Source of the DNA: a virus | Direction: 5' to 3' (one strand) | DNA: 61,990 nt | Virus record (IMG/VR): IMGVR_UViG_3300004461_001625 | Coordinates: 1 to 61,990 of that record | Part shown: positions 16,841 to 24,706 of the stretch, piece by piece | Layout: each line of letters begins with the position of its first letter | Numbering within the stretch: the first letter of the stretch is position 1 | The notes under the pieces: generated by a model | Database searches by the model: none | Seen by the model: the letters and a program-made list of their open reading frames with translations, nothing else | Told to the model about the DNA's origin: nothing | Program-made: the position numbers and the translations under genes

Positions 16841-17767
16841 TTATAATTTATCCCAAGTTCGTGAATTAATTTTATCATTAGGACTTTTAGAAATTTCTAT
16901 TTGTTTCTTTAATTGATAAACGCTACCTTCACTTAAGCTTTTTGGATTTTTTTCATATTCTTTAATACGCTCACTCATTATTTCTTCTGTGCAGTATCTT
17001 ATTCCCCATGTCCATTCACCAATATGCTCTATGAAATTTTCCTTGTTTTTATTATAAAAAGAAATACACCAATCATCCACAAGATAATTTAATTTTTTAT
17101 GAAAAGCTTTATACGCAGATAATACAATAAAGATAACACCTTCACAATATACATGTTTATTTAGTTCTAGTAAATTTATATCTTTTAACAATGGTAATTT
17201 ATTTTCTTTCCACATATTAATTGCATCCAATAATGGTTTAGTTTTTGTTAATGAAAAAGATGCATCAAATGTTCCTTTTTTAAAATGATTAGAATTAAAA
17301 GTATAAAAATCATTCCACCTTTTCATTGGTGTTTTATTTACACTAACTTCATTTGCTTCTTGTGGCCAATACCAATTCATTTGATACGCTAAAGCTACTT
17401 GAATACATTCTTTATCATAATAAGTATATTCAATTAAATCATCTATGTTTATAGGAGCATTAATAATAAGATCATCTTCCTGGTGCCAAATAAAATCATA
17501 ATCTTTTTTTAAGTTAGTTAAAATACTATAACTTTCTTCCCATGTATAAGTTATTCCTTTATTTTCTTTATGTAAAATAACGTGATTGTAGCCATGTGAT
17601 TCTGCTAGTGATCTTATTAAATCATCATCTCTATCTGTGGGCATATCATCTATAAATATCCCATCAACTTCATGATTACCCCAATTTATAAATTTAGAAG
17701 ATGATTCTAAGGTAGGAATTAAATATTCTAGTCTATTAGTAGACCATATAATCTTACATATTTTCAT
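16841..17767 (-). CDS. GT-A fold glycosyltransferase-like protein
   Basis: This 308-aa protein starts with a Rossmann-like strand (KICKIIWSTNRLEYLIPTLESS). It continues with IFIDDMPTDRDD and VILHKENKGITYTWEESY, and then has the diagnostic strand DYDFIWHQEDDLIIN, where EDD is the DXD-type metal and sugar-nucleotide site of GT2-like enzymes. The later helices are lysine- and tryptophan-rich. It probably transfers a sugar from a nucleotide donor; the acceptor is unknown. The start ATG abuts the RNase H stop (1 nt), so it is co-transcribed with replication genes, an odd place for a sugar gene. Five other sugar-transfer-like genes occur in the window. Confidence 0.72.
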   Translation of the reverse strand: MKICKIIWSTNRLEYLIPTLESSSKFINWGNHEVDGIFIDDMPTDRDDDLIRSLAESHGYNHVILHKENKGITYTWEESYSILTNLKKDYDFIWHQEDDLIINAPINIDDLIEYTYYDKECIQVALAYQMNWYWPQEANEVSVNKTPMKRWNDFYTFNSNHFKKGTFDASFSLTKTKPLLDAINMWKENKLPLLKDINLLELNKHVYCEGVIFIVLSAYKAFHKKLNYLVDDWCISFYNKNKENFIEHIGEWTWGIRYCTEEIMSERIKEYEKNPKSLSEGSVYQLKKQIEISKSPNDKINSRTWDKL

Positions 17768-19003
17768 TTAAAATATTTTTCCTTTTGTTGTTTTATTTGT
17801 AATAAATGACATATCAGATGAATCATCTGAATCACCTTTAAAGAAACTTGCCTTAAATGCAGAATTATCATCACCATCATGTTTAGTTCCTTCTACTATT
17901 TTTTTCATAGTAGAAACATTAGGCAGTACTAATTCATTAATATTTATTTGAGACTCAACGGATTGAAACATTTCATCTAAAATACCTTCTGGGATAGTAT
18001 GAGAACTAAGAACCATAAGATTAACGTTGGATTTTAGGTTAGATATAATCTGCTCTCTACTCATATGTTTAGCTTTCATATGCCTAATAAGTATATTAGC
18101 TAAATCAGTAATATAACCTTCATCATATAGATACATATGTGATAGGGAACCATGTTTATCTTTAAATTCCTGAATAATAGCACCTGCCTTAGCTTCGCTA
18201 ATACCATACCTCCTAGGATTACCATTTTTAGGAGTTGATATATGCCAATATGCAGGTGGTACATTATCACCAGAGTCACCGGTTAGAACCTTTCGGAAAC
18301 GGAAATCTTCAGGGTCTACTTCTACAACTGAAACTTTCTTTTTAGAAATAATAGATGAAAGTAGTTTTTTAGATTGTGACTCTGGTGATGATGAAGTTTT
18401 TAGTACGTCAAACAAATCTGTAGAAGTTTCTTTTTCTTCAGTTGTTAGCCATTCAGAAAAACCTTGATAAGTATATAATTTTTTATGAGCAGGTGAAAAT
18501 AATATAGTATGAGTATTGTTATTTTTGCTCCTATTTACTAATTGAACTAAATCTTTATCCCCAGTAAACATAATAACAGATTTGTCATTAGCTAATGATT
18601 CAGTATTCCAGGCATACATTAAATCATCACCTTCTGCTCCATTTACTTTAGAATAGATAACTCCTTGTTTAATTAATAGCTGTGTAAATTCTTCTGTAAC
18701 TTTTGAAAAGTTTGCCCAGTTAATTGAACTGTCTTGTTTACGATTACCTTTATATTCTGCTTCTGGATAAAAATCCTTTCTCCATGATCTTGAATCAATG
18801 GTCCATACAACTTTGTCAATAAGACCTTCGAATAATCTAATTTGATATGCAAAATCTGTTGCAAGCTTTCTCATAAAGACAGTTGCATCTTCATCAGTAG
18901 CAAGCATTTCTGTCTTTTTTGATTTTCTAGGTAAAACATATAATGTTCTAAAAAGAAAATAATTACCGTCTATTACAAACGTATGCCTTCCTGTTTTTCT
19001 CAT
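17768..19003 (-). CDS. RNase H / 5'-3' flap exonuclease (T4 Rnh-like)
   Basis: A 411-aa FEN/5' nuclease. Motifs in order: TFVIDGNYFLFRTLY (D13), WTIDSRSWRKDFYPEAEYKG, GAEGDDLMYAW, FTGDKDLVQLV, and LTGDSGDNVPPAYW, which begins the helix-3-turn-helix that binds DNA. These acidic residues coordinate two metal ions. The T4 homologue (305 aa) removes RNA primers and flaps on the lagging strand. The extra length lies in the linker after the metal sites and in an acidic C-terminal tail. It lies between gp44 and the gp62-like gene, consistent with a replication block. Confidence 0.93.
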   Translation of the reverse strand: MRKTGRHTFVIDGNYFLFRTLYVLPRKSKKTEMLATDEDATVFMRKLATDFAYQIRLFEGLIDKVVWTIDSRSWRKDFYPEAEYKGNRKQDSSINWANFSKVTEEFTQLLIKQGVIYSKVNGAEGDDLMYAWNTESLANDKSVIMFTGDKDLVQLVNRSKNNNTHTILFSPAHKKLYTYQGFSEWLTTEEKETSTDLFDVLKTSSSPESQSKKLLSSIISKKKVSVVEVDPEDFRFRKVLTGDSGDNVPPAYWHISTPKNGNPRRYGISEAKAGAIIQEFKDKHGSLSHMYLYDEGYITDLANILIRHMKAKHMSREQIISNLKSNVNLMVLSSHTIPEGILDEMFQSVESQININELVLPNVSTMKKIVEGTKHDGDDNSAFKASFFKGDSDDSSDMSFITNKTTKGKIF

Positions 19004-19034
19004 ATTATTGTATTTAATATAATTATAACAAATT

Positions 19035-19190
19035 TTAATTAAAACTGAAAGTAGAATTTAAAACAATTTCCTCGCATTCTTCTTTAGTTAATTTTGTTTG
19101 TCTTAAGTCATAATATCTTTTAACTGCTGCTCCTAATTGATAATGATTAGGATATTTCTTTACTAGTTTTTCTAAAAATGGTGCTCTCAT
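19035..19190 (-). CDS. small hypothetical protein, 51 aa, coupled to gp44
   Basis: ATG at 19190 opens a 51-codon frame (MRAPFLEKLVKKYPNHYQLG..., ending ...LNSTFSFN) that stops at 19035. The ATG overlaps the gp44 stop as ATGA, a classic coupling arrangement. The product is basic at the N terminus (KKYPNHYQ, VKRYYD) with an acidic EECEEIV helix near the end. I do not recognise it. In T4 the gene after gp44 is gp62, which is far longer, so this may be a replisome accessory or an unrelated small protein. Confidence 0.68.
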   Translation of the reverse strand: MRAPFLEKLVKKYPNHYQLGAAVKRYYDLRQTKLTKEECEEIVLNSTFSFN

Positions 19191-20149
19191 ACGCCGTTTA
19201 ATATTGATTGCAGTTCATAAATACAAGCAAGCATTGATACTGCAGGATCAATAACCTGTTGTCTTTGTGATTGATATTTTGCTACTGTAATAATAACCTG
19301 TGGGATAAATTGAATATAGGATTGTCTTTCCTGTTGAATAAATTCTATAAATTCTGCACCTAAAGAAGATAATACATCATCAGTTCTATTAGAATAATTT
19401 GATAACATATATTGATAATTCTTTACTGGATCTTCACCATCTATAACTAAATCATAAATATCTCTATATACAGAACTAAATTGTTTTATATCTTCAACTG
19501 TTATTTTATCTTTTCCTTGAGATTGAAAACCTTGTAACTGATTTAACATATTTCTTAAATCTGGAAATTTTCTTTTAACTAATTCTACAGCTGCATGTTT
19601 ATCAATATCAATTGCTTCATCTTTACAGATTTTTAGAATCCTCATAATGTAATGTTTCATTATTTCAGTTTCTTCATCTTTAGAGAAATCAAAATCAATC
19701 ATTTCAAATCTTGATTGAATTGGATCTGGTACTTTATTAATATAATTACATGTTGCTACAAATCTAGCATTTACAGCAAATTGATCCATTGTAGCTCTTA
19801 ATGCTTTAAAGAACTGATCCGATACACCGTCAATCTCATCAAGTATAATTACTTTCATTTTTCCTGGCTCATCCATTATTGAACGATTGGCACAGAAATC
19901 TGTTATTCTATTTCTTACAATATCAACTGAAGTATCTGTAGAAGCATTAATATAAAGATAAGGGTGTTTAAAATGTTTAACCAATACTTTAGCAGCCGAT
20001 GTTTTTCCAGTACCTGGGCTACCGTGTAATAGTAAATGCTGATAAACGCCTTTGCTTAGTTTCTCACCTACTCTTTTAGGTGTTATTAAATCCTCTAATG
20101 CCTTTGGGCGATATTTTTCAGTAAGTAAAATGTTTTGTATATTCCGCAT
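19187..20149 (-). CDS. clamp loader large subunit (gp44-like)
   Basis: An AAA+ ATPase. EKYRPKALEDLITP (start), Walker A GSPGTGKT (43-50), Walker B IILDEID (D104, E105), the sensor strand VATCNYINKVPDPIQSRF with arginine finger, and a C-terminal collar helix. The 320-aa length fits T4 gp44 (319 aa). The pentameric gp44/gp62 complex loads the sliding clamp on primed DNA. I chose the ATG at 20149: it gives the family length and is preceded by a promoter-type element (TATAAAAATAAA), whereas the longer frame upstream adds hydrophobic residues from the intergenic region. Confidence 0.94.
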   Translation of the reverse strand: MRNIQNILLTEKYRPKALEDLITPKRVGEKLSKGVYQHLLLHGSPGTGKTSAAKVLVKHFKHPYLYINASTDTSVDIVRNRITDFCANRSIMDEPGKMKVIILDEIDGVSDQFFKALRATMDQFAVNARFVATCNYINKVPDPIQSRFEMIDFDFSKDEETEIMKHYIMRILKICKDEAIDIDKHAAVELVKRKFPDLRNMLNQLQGFQSQGKDKITVEDIKQFSSVYRDIYDLVIDGEDPVKNYQYMLSNYSNRTDDVLSSLGAEFIEFIQQERQSYIQFIPQVIITVAKYQSQRQQVIDPAVSMLACIYELQSILNGV

Positions 20150-20156
20150 GAATTTG

Positions 20157-20175
20157 TTTATTTTTATATGTAAAA
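20157..20175 (-). promoter_or_regulatory. replication-type promoter motif before gp44
   Basis: The minus strand reads TTTTACATATAAAAATAAA, 7 nt before the gp44 ATG. It is the partner of a divergent copy at 20187-20203. Confidence 0.55.
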
Positions 20176-20186
20176 ATATAAGATTG

Positions 20187-20203
20187 TTTACATATAGAAT
20201 AAA
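20187..20203 (+). promoter_or_regulatory. replication-type promoter motif on plus strand
   Basis: The plus strand reads TTTACATATAGAATAAA, 18 nt before the ATG at 20222. It mirrors the gp44 motif, so the two form a divergent pair and provide a start site for the only plus-strand gene. Confidence 0.5.
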
Positions 20204-20221
20204 TATTAAAATAAGAAAGTT

Positions 20222-21016
20222 ATGCAAAAGAGAAGGACTGTTAGAAAAATTATACAGGAACCTAATGCTATTGAATATAAGACTAATATTCAACGTAGAA
20301 ATACAAAAGAAGATAAAAGAAGCCCTTTTGTAAAACCACCATCACACTATGTACCAAAAAATATAGAATTACAAAATGCATCACAGCCTTTAATGACTAA
20401 AATAGTTTATGCCACAGTTCCTAAATTATATGATGGAGAAACTATTTATATTATTGGAGGTGGCCCGTCATTAAAAAACTTTAAATTTGAAAGTTTGCAT
20501 GGCTGTAGAACCATTGCTATTAATAAGGCTATACTTTTTTATCCTGATGCAGATGTTTTATATTGGACCGACGGTAGATTTTATACTTGGTATAAAAATG
20601 AAGTAGATAATTATAAAGGATTAAAATATTCTTTAAAGGGTGGTGCCCAATATACACGAGATATTAATATTCTTAAGAAAGGAGAAGCACATGGCTTGTC
20701 AAAAGATCCTCAAACATTATCTCATGGTTTTAATAGTGGTTATGCAGCTATTAATTTAGCGTATCACCTAGGAGCAAAAAGAATAATACTATTAGGGTTT
20801 GATATGGGTAGTGATGGAACATTAACACATTTTCATGATGGATACCCAAGCAGGTCTACAGGTGAAGCTATTTATAGAGATAGATTTATACCTTCATTTA
20901 ATGAATTAAAGACTGATATTAAAGAACTTAATTTAACTATATTAAATGCATCACCCTATAGTAAGTTAAATGTATTTCCAAAAATTACGTTAGATCAGGC
21001 ATTAAGTTTTAGATGA
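20222..21016 (+). CDS. DUF115/MptE-like or sialyltransferase-like protein
   Basis: The only plus-strand gene, 264 aa. After a basic N-terminal tail of about 60 residues come IYIIGGGPSLKNF (nucleotide-binding strand), TIAINKAILFYPDADVLYWTD and SGYAAINLAYHLGAKRIILLGFDMGS. This GGGPSL ... LGxxxIxLxGFDM layout occurs in the DUF115/Maf-like (6-hydroxymethylpterin kinase MptE-like) family and in CST-type sialyltransferases; both are linked to surface-sugar or flagellin glycosylation. The fold is clear, the substrate is not. It diverges from gp44 and overlaps the 3' end of the minus-strand zinc-finger gene by 15 nt. Confidence 0.62.
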   Translation: MQKRRTVRKIIQEPNAIEYKTNIQRRNTKEDKRSPFVKPPSHYVPKNIELQNASQPLMTKIVYATVPKLYDGETIYIIGGGPSLKNFKFESLHGCRTIAINKAILFYPDADVLYWTDGRFYTWYKNEVDNYKGLKYSLKGGAQYTRDINILKKGEAHGLSKDPQTLSHGFNSGYAAINLAYHLGAKRIILLGFDMGSDGTLTHFHDGYPSRSTGEAIYRDRFIPSFNELKTDIKELNLTILNASPYSKLNVFPKITLDQALSFR

Positions 21017-21493
21017 TCGTTTAGCATAGGACATAAACTCTCTTTGTTCTTTTTTAAGGAGGTGTTTACAGTGTTTAGTAAATCTAATAGATGTATCTAT
21101 AATTCTACCATCTACACTTCTGTTCCGTGAGTTATGGGCTTTAGAACATTTACTACAAACAAAATTCTCCACCTTTTTAGAATCCATTCTAGATTTAATA
21201 GGAACTTTACAAATACCACAATTCCAATCAATAAGATCTGCATCTTTTTCTAATTCTTTAAGTGTGGTAAATGTTTCTCTGAAAGGATTCCAAATAGCTT
21301 TATTAACATTCTTTTCATGGCCATTCATATCCTCTACTTTAAATATAACTTCAAAGGCTTGAGTATCAGACTCTAACCATTTCATATGACGGTTATTTAA
21401 AAGCAATTTTTGTTTTAAAGGTGGTAGATTTTCTAAAAGAATTCCATACCGCCTTTTATACCATCCGAAATTTATTTTTCTAACCTTATACAT
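21002..21493 (-). CDS. hypothetical zinc-ribbon protein
   Basis: I chose the ATG at 21493 (MYKVRKINFGWYKRR), giving 163 aa; this leaves a 4-nt gap to the upstream stop, whereas the longer frame to 21589 would overlap the upstream gene by 92 nt. The N-terminal half is basic. The C-terminal half has a four-cysteine zinc-ribbon candidate, CGIC near residue 110 and CSKC near 128, and then a basic stretch (RFTKHCKHLLKKEQRE). Zinc ribbons of this type bind nucleic acid or protein. I do not recognise the family. Its 3' end overlaps the plus-strand gene. Confidence 0.66.
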   Translation of the reverse strand: MYKVRKINFGWYKRRYGILLENLPPLKQKLLLNNRHMKWLESDTQAFEVIFKVEDMNGHEKNVNKAIWNPFRETFTTLKELEKDADLIDWNCGICKVPIKSRMDSKKVENFVCSKCSKAHNSRNRSVDGRIIDTSIRFTKHCKHLLKKEQREFMSYAKRSSKT

Positions 21494-21497
21494 TATC

Positions 21498-22562
21498 TTA
21501 AGCAAGTTTTCTAATAGGATGTCTATGTTTATCTTTTGGCCATTCCACAACCCCATCCTTAAAATAATAAACATGAGATCTATTTTCATGTGAAACTAAA
21601 TTTTCAGCTTGATGTAACCATAGATGATAATACTTTTTATAATTACTTAAATGACAAATTTGACTAAACCAATTAACACTACTTAGTCTACCTAAAAGAT
21701 ATTTAGATTTCATAAGTATAAGTAAATCTAAAACAGCATCTTGGTAAAATAATGGATCACGAAATGCGGCTTGTAAACTATTTACTCCTTCTCCTCCTTG
21801 AAATTCTTTTTGAGAAAGATCATTAGAAGATTCATTTAGATATTTACTATCTCGCCATATAAGCTTGTGTTTTTTATTAGAAAATTCTTTTTGTAATGAT
21901 AGTGCGTCTTCTCTGTTATCTGTGGCTACATAAATATAATCTACTTCAGGATTTTCAGAAAGTGCCCGTTTGATAAGTTCTTTATATTTTTTAAATACTT
22001 CACGATTGTAATCTTTAAATAATTTAATTTTACCTTCTTTAGATAAATTACTATCAGAGTCTTTTCTTAGTTTACTTACAGTATTAACATCAGTCATTCT
22101 TAAATGAATTCCTAAAACATTGGTAGAATTATTAAAATTATTCTCATAGAATAAATTTGCATTTTCTATAAGCTCAGGTTTAAATTTTATTTGTTTAGAG
22201 GTTTCACGAGCAAGTTTCATATAGGTAGCTAAATCTTCATAATACGTAACATGAAGATTTGTATATGGTCCTTGAGTATTTTTTTGATCTTGGAATGGAA
22301 TAGGTTCTTGGTCGAGTATAGAATCAAAAAAGTTATGGTGTGATAGCGACATAAATGAAGTAGCACCACCAGTAGCTGTAACTGGTCTAATAGAAAAATA
22401 AGGAACTTCTCTCGGATTATAAAAAGAGTTTAATTGTTTACCATCAATTATCATATTTGCTGTATCTATTGACATTATATTATCTCGTCTCATTAAATAT
22501 TCCATTAATATCATAAAGTGAGAAAATATACCACCTCCACCAGTCCTAATAATTTGCTTCAT
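21498..22562 (-). CDS. fucosyltransferase-fold glycosyltransferase
   Basis: This 354-aa protein contains NVLGIHLRMTDVNTVSKL (about residues 147-164) and VDYIYVATDNREDALSLQKEF (about 211-231), then a region ending LLGRLSSVNWFSQICHL. This is the H-x-R-x-T-D plus 'ATD' pattern of the GDP-fucose-type GT-B superfamily (GT11/GT23/NodZ-like). The same pattern recurs in the C-terminal half of the 625-aa protein at 51502. The N terminus TGGGGIFSHFMI fits the first Rossmann loop. It probably transfers a deoxy-sugar; donor and acceptor are unknown. It shares a block with a sulfotransferase. Confidence 0.7.
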   Translation of the reverse strand: MKQIIRTGGGGIFSHFMILMEYLMRRDNIMSIDTANMIIDGKQLNSFYNPREVPYFSIRPVTATGGATSFMSLSHHNFFDSILDQEPIPFQDQKNTQGPYTNLHVTYYEDLATYMKLARETSKQIKFKPELIENANLFYENNFNNSTNVLGIHLRMTDVNTVSKLRKDSDSNLSKEGKIKLFKDYNREVFKKYKELIKRALSENPEVDYIYVATDNREDALSLQKEFSNKKHKLIWRDSKYLNESSNDLSQKEFQGGEGVNSLQAAFRDPLFYQDAVLDLLILMKSKYLLGRLSSVNWFSQICHLSNYKKYYHLWLHQAENLVSHENRSHVYYFKDGVVEWPKDKHRHPIRKLA

Positions 22563-22570
22563 AATTGTTA

Positions 22571-23239
22571 TTATAAATTATTCCAGTGATTAAGAATATG
22601 TTTTAATTCTGTATTGGCTAATTCTACTTGAGAAGGTGTCCATACAGATTCCCACGTACTTAAACCGTTACCTACATGATTTCCATGAATATGTGTTCCA
22701 TCTTCCCATGAATGAAAATCTTTATATTTTGATTGTATAGATTTTATTGATTCTTTAGAATATTCCTTTTTAATTAAATCTCTAATTTCATTATTAATTT
22801 TACCATTAAAAGATTTTTCTAAAATATTAAATAAGTAATCAAAATCTTCATGCCAATTTTCATATTTTAAAACTATTTTATTTTCATTTTCATTTTCACA
22901 TTGAATAATATCCCAATAAGTTGGAATTATCCATTGACGAGATATAAATTTAATTCTTGATTCAACACTTATTAATGGCTCATTTCGATTATTAAAATCA
23001 TCTTCATATAATCTTATAAATGAAATGACTACATCCCTCGGATCTCGCCATGTAGTAATTAAATAAGAATCTTTATTAGATATCTTTTCCCAAGAATGCG
23101 CACCTTTACCAGGTGTTATATCATAGCGATAATCCCAATCCTTAAAACATCTATATTCATTAAATAATTTATTAAGAATTAATCGAAGAACAGTAGTTCC
23201 AGATCTCATCATACTTTTTTGTATTAAGGTTCTTTTCAT
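22571..23239 (-). CDS. sulfotransferase (PAPS-dependent)
   Basis: This 222-aa protein has the three sulfotransferase signatures in order: the 5'-phosphosulfate loop SMMRSGTTVLRL (residues 9-20), the 3'-phosphate strand TTWRDPRDVVISF (63-74), and a C-terminal HVGNGLSTWESVWTPSQVE (about 193-211), which parallels the family's GxxGxW...T motif. It would move sulfate from PAPS onto a hydroxyl or amine, probably of a sugar given the adjacent glycosyltransferase-like gene. No signal peptide, so it acts in the cytoplasm. Somewhat shorter than animal cytosolic enzymes (about 290 aa). Confidence 0.8.
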   Translation of the reverse strand: MKRTLIQKSMMRSGTTVLRLILNKLFNEYRCFKDWDYRYDITPGKGAHSWEKISNKDSYLITTWRDPRDVVISFIRLYEDDFNNRNEPLISVESRIKFISRQWIIPTYWDIIQCENENENKIVLKYENWHEDFDYLFNILEKSFNGKINNEIRDLIKKEYSKESIKSIQSKYKDFHSWEDGTHIHGNHVGNGLSTWESVWTPSQVELANTELKHILNHWNNL

Positions 23240-23264
23240 TATAATTTATTAAAAGGTTATAAAT

Positions 23265-23295
23265 AACAAAAGAGCTAAAGTAGCCCTTTTTTGTT
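23265..23295 (-). terminator. Rho-independent terminator after the cysteine-rich gene
   Basis: The minus strand folds as AAAAAGGGCTA-CTT-TAGCTCTTTT with one mismatch, followed by TGTTATTT. It lies 23 nt after the stop of the 21-residue cysteine-rich gene and would end that late transcript before the sulfotransferase gene. Confidence 0.6.
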
Positions 23296-23318
23296 ATATA
23301 CATTATTTTAGAGTTTGT

Positions 23319-23384
23319 TTAACAGTTACAACATGTACAATCACATGATGAACCACAGTTACATACTTTACAATCGCATTTCAT
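23319..23384 (-). CDS. 21-residue metallothionein-like cysteine-rich protein
   Basis: ATG at 23384 opens a 21-codon frame ending TAA at 23319. Nine of 21 residues are cysteine, arranged as KCDCKVCNC, then GSSCDCTCCNC. C-x-C, C-x-x-C and CC spacings are the metal-binding pattern of metallothioneins. Such a frame is very unlikely by chance. It begins 14 nt after the stop of the 401-aa gene upstream, follows it in the same operon, and has no Shine-Dalgarno sequence but an A/T-rich leader. A metal chelator or zinc store is inferred. It is far shorter than known bacterial metallothioneins (about 50-60 aa). Confidence 0.62.
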   Translation of the reverse strand: MKCDCKVCNCGSSCDCTCCNC

Positions 23385-23398
23385 ATTAATAATTATTT

Positions 23399-24604
23399 TT
23401 ACAGGGTTTTTCTTAATCTTGCAAATTTCTGAGAAACAGATTCAGCTACATAATCAAAAGATTCTGGTATTTTACCTTTAGTTGCTTTAACATCTGAAAA
23501 CATGTATTCTCGCATTTTATCTTTTCTTGCATCAGCTAATGAATTTTCCCACCCGTTAATAGTATCTTCTATATCTCTTTTCATTACTCTTTTCATCTTA
23601 AGTCTTTTCAGAGCTAATGTTTTAAGTTCTTTTTCATCAGGTGCCTGGATACCTTTACGAATACCTTTTCTAATATCATCTAATAACATATTAGTAAGTT
23701 GATCGGCGGTATACATACCTTCATTAACAGCATTAGCCTCAGATTCAAATACAGACAATTCAGATTCTATAATAGCAACATATTTATCATCTAAGAAAGA
23801 TTCCCATGATTCTGCTTGTAAGCTATCTATTTTTTGTTGATATTTTTTTTTCTTTTCTTCGTCATCGGTTTTATCTAAAAGGTCTTGGTATCTTTTAAGT
23901 TTTCCTTCTTTACTATTTTTAGCCTTTTGTTCAGGTGTTAGTTCAGTTTGACCAGTTTGTTTAGTATCATCTGTCTTTGGTTTTTCCTCTGTCTTTGGTT
24001 TTTCCTCTGCTGCTGGAGTTTTCTCTGCTGCTGGAGTTTTCTCTGCTGCTGGAGTATCATCTGTCTTTGGTTTACCATCTGTCTTTGGCTTACCTTCTCC
24101 TGCATCAAATGCAGGACCGTCATCTCCTTTTTTCTTTTCAGTTGATTCATAATCTGCTAATGCCTTTTGTTGGCCTGCAGCATCTGTTGCTAATTCCTTT
24201 TGTTTAATCTTTAATTGTTTAGCTTCTTCTCCAGTTGCAGCCTTAAGAGCAATTTGATTAGCAGCCAATGAAGCTTTAGTTTTGGCTAATTGAGCAACTC
24301 TTTTTAAACCTGTAGTTGTAGCAAGATCAGACATTCTTTGTGCTACATTTGATGCTGCATCTTTTAGTGCAGCATTTTTAGCTTTATTTGCTTGATTTAA
24401 AACTTCAATCTTTTCTTTAGGTAAATCAGCAGCTTTACCCTTTTCTTTTCTCTTTGCAAAATCTACATCATTAAGTGCTTGTGCTACTTTAGCTTTTTGA
24501 TATTTCTTTGCATTGTTTTTAATTTTTTTCCACTTAATTGGATTCTTAACGGCATCTATTAATGCTTCGTTAACAAATTCACTATATGTCTTTAATTTTG
24601 CCAT
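23399..24604 (-). CDS. Lys/Ala-rich internal or core protein candidate
   Basis: A 401-aa basic protein I cannot name. The N terminus TYSEFVNEALIDA resembles the prohead-protease-cleaved leaders of T4-like internal proteins (cleavage after Glu). Residues 20-160 are highly charged Lys/Ala coiled-coil. Residues about 165-220 are a low-complexity Pro/Lys/Thr/Glu repeat (KTDDTPAAEKTPAAEK type). The C-terminal 130 residues contain helices and ESEANAVNEG and SFDYVAESVS segments. The gene lies directly downstream of the capsid gene, separated by a terminator, with its own late promoter candidate. An internal, core or DNA-condensing head protein is the best guess. Confidence 0.6.
   Translation of the reverse strand: MAKLKTYSEFVNEALIDAVKNPIKWKKIKNNAKKYQKAKVAQALNDVDFAKRKEKGKAADLPKEKIEVLNQANKAKNAALKDAASNVAQRMSDLATTTGLKRVAQLAKTKASLAANQIALKAATGEEAKQLKIKQKELATDAAGQQKALADYESTEKKKGDDGPAFDAGEGKPKTDGKPKTDDTPAAEKTPAAEKTPAAEEKPKTEEKPKTDDTKQTGQTELTPEQKAKNSKEGKLKRYQDLLDKTDDEEKKKKYQQKIDSLQAESWESFLDDKYVAIIESELSVFESEANAVNEGMYTADQLTNMLLDDIRKGIRKGIQAPDEKELKTLALKRLKMKRVMKRDIEDTINGWENSLADARKDKMREYMFSDVKATKGKIPESFDYVAESVSQKFARLRKTL
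23960..24100 (-). repeat. in-frame low-complexity tandem repeats
   Basis: The stretch encodes repeats of KTPAAE, KPKTEE and KPKTDD units. On the plus strand TCTGTCTTTGG and TCTGCTGCTGGAG recur three to five times. Such repeats expand and contract by slippage and encode a disordered linker. Confidence 0.7.
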
Positions 24605-24627
24605 GATCTATTATTGTTTTTAATTTT

Positions 24628-24637
24628 TTTATATATT
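24628..24637 (-). promoter_or_regulatory. late promoter candidate, TATATAAA
   Basis: The minus strand reads AATATATAAA 23 nt before the ATG of the 401-aa gene, and lies after the capsid-gene terminator. Confidence 0.55.
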
Positions 24638-24654
24638 AGAGATGTAAGAACAAA

Positions 24655-24678
24655 AAAGCCACCCCGAAGAGTGGCTTT
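24655..24678 (-). terminator. Rho-independent terminator after capsid gene, TTCG loop
   Basis: On the minus strand, AAAGCCACTC, TTCG, GGGTGGCTTT form a 10-bp stem with the stable UUCG tetraloop and a T run after it. It lies 28 nt after the capsid gene stop. Confidence 0.93.
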
Positions 24679-24706
24679 CTATATAAAGATATTACTTTGA
24701 TATAAA

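Noticed and set aside
20150-20293. N-terminal extension of gp44 to 20293
   Set aside because: It runs through the divergent promoter region, gives a hydrophobic leader not found in gp44, and the ATG at 20149 gives the T4-like length of 320 aa.
21494-21589. N-terminal extension of the zinc-ribbon gene
   Set aside because: It overlaps the upstream glycosyltransferase gene by 92 nt; the ATG at 21493 leaves a clean 4-nt gap.
23960-24100. CRISPR-like repeat array
   Set aside because: The repeats are short, in frame and code for a Pro/Lys/Thr/Glu linker; there are no spacers of constant length. No CRISPR array was seen in the window.
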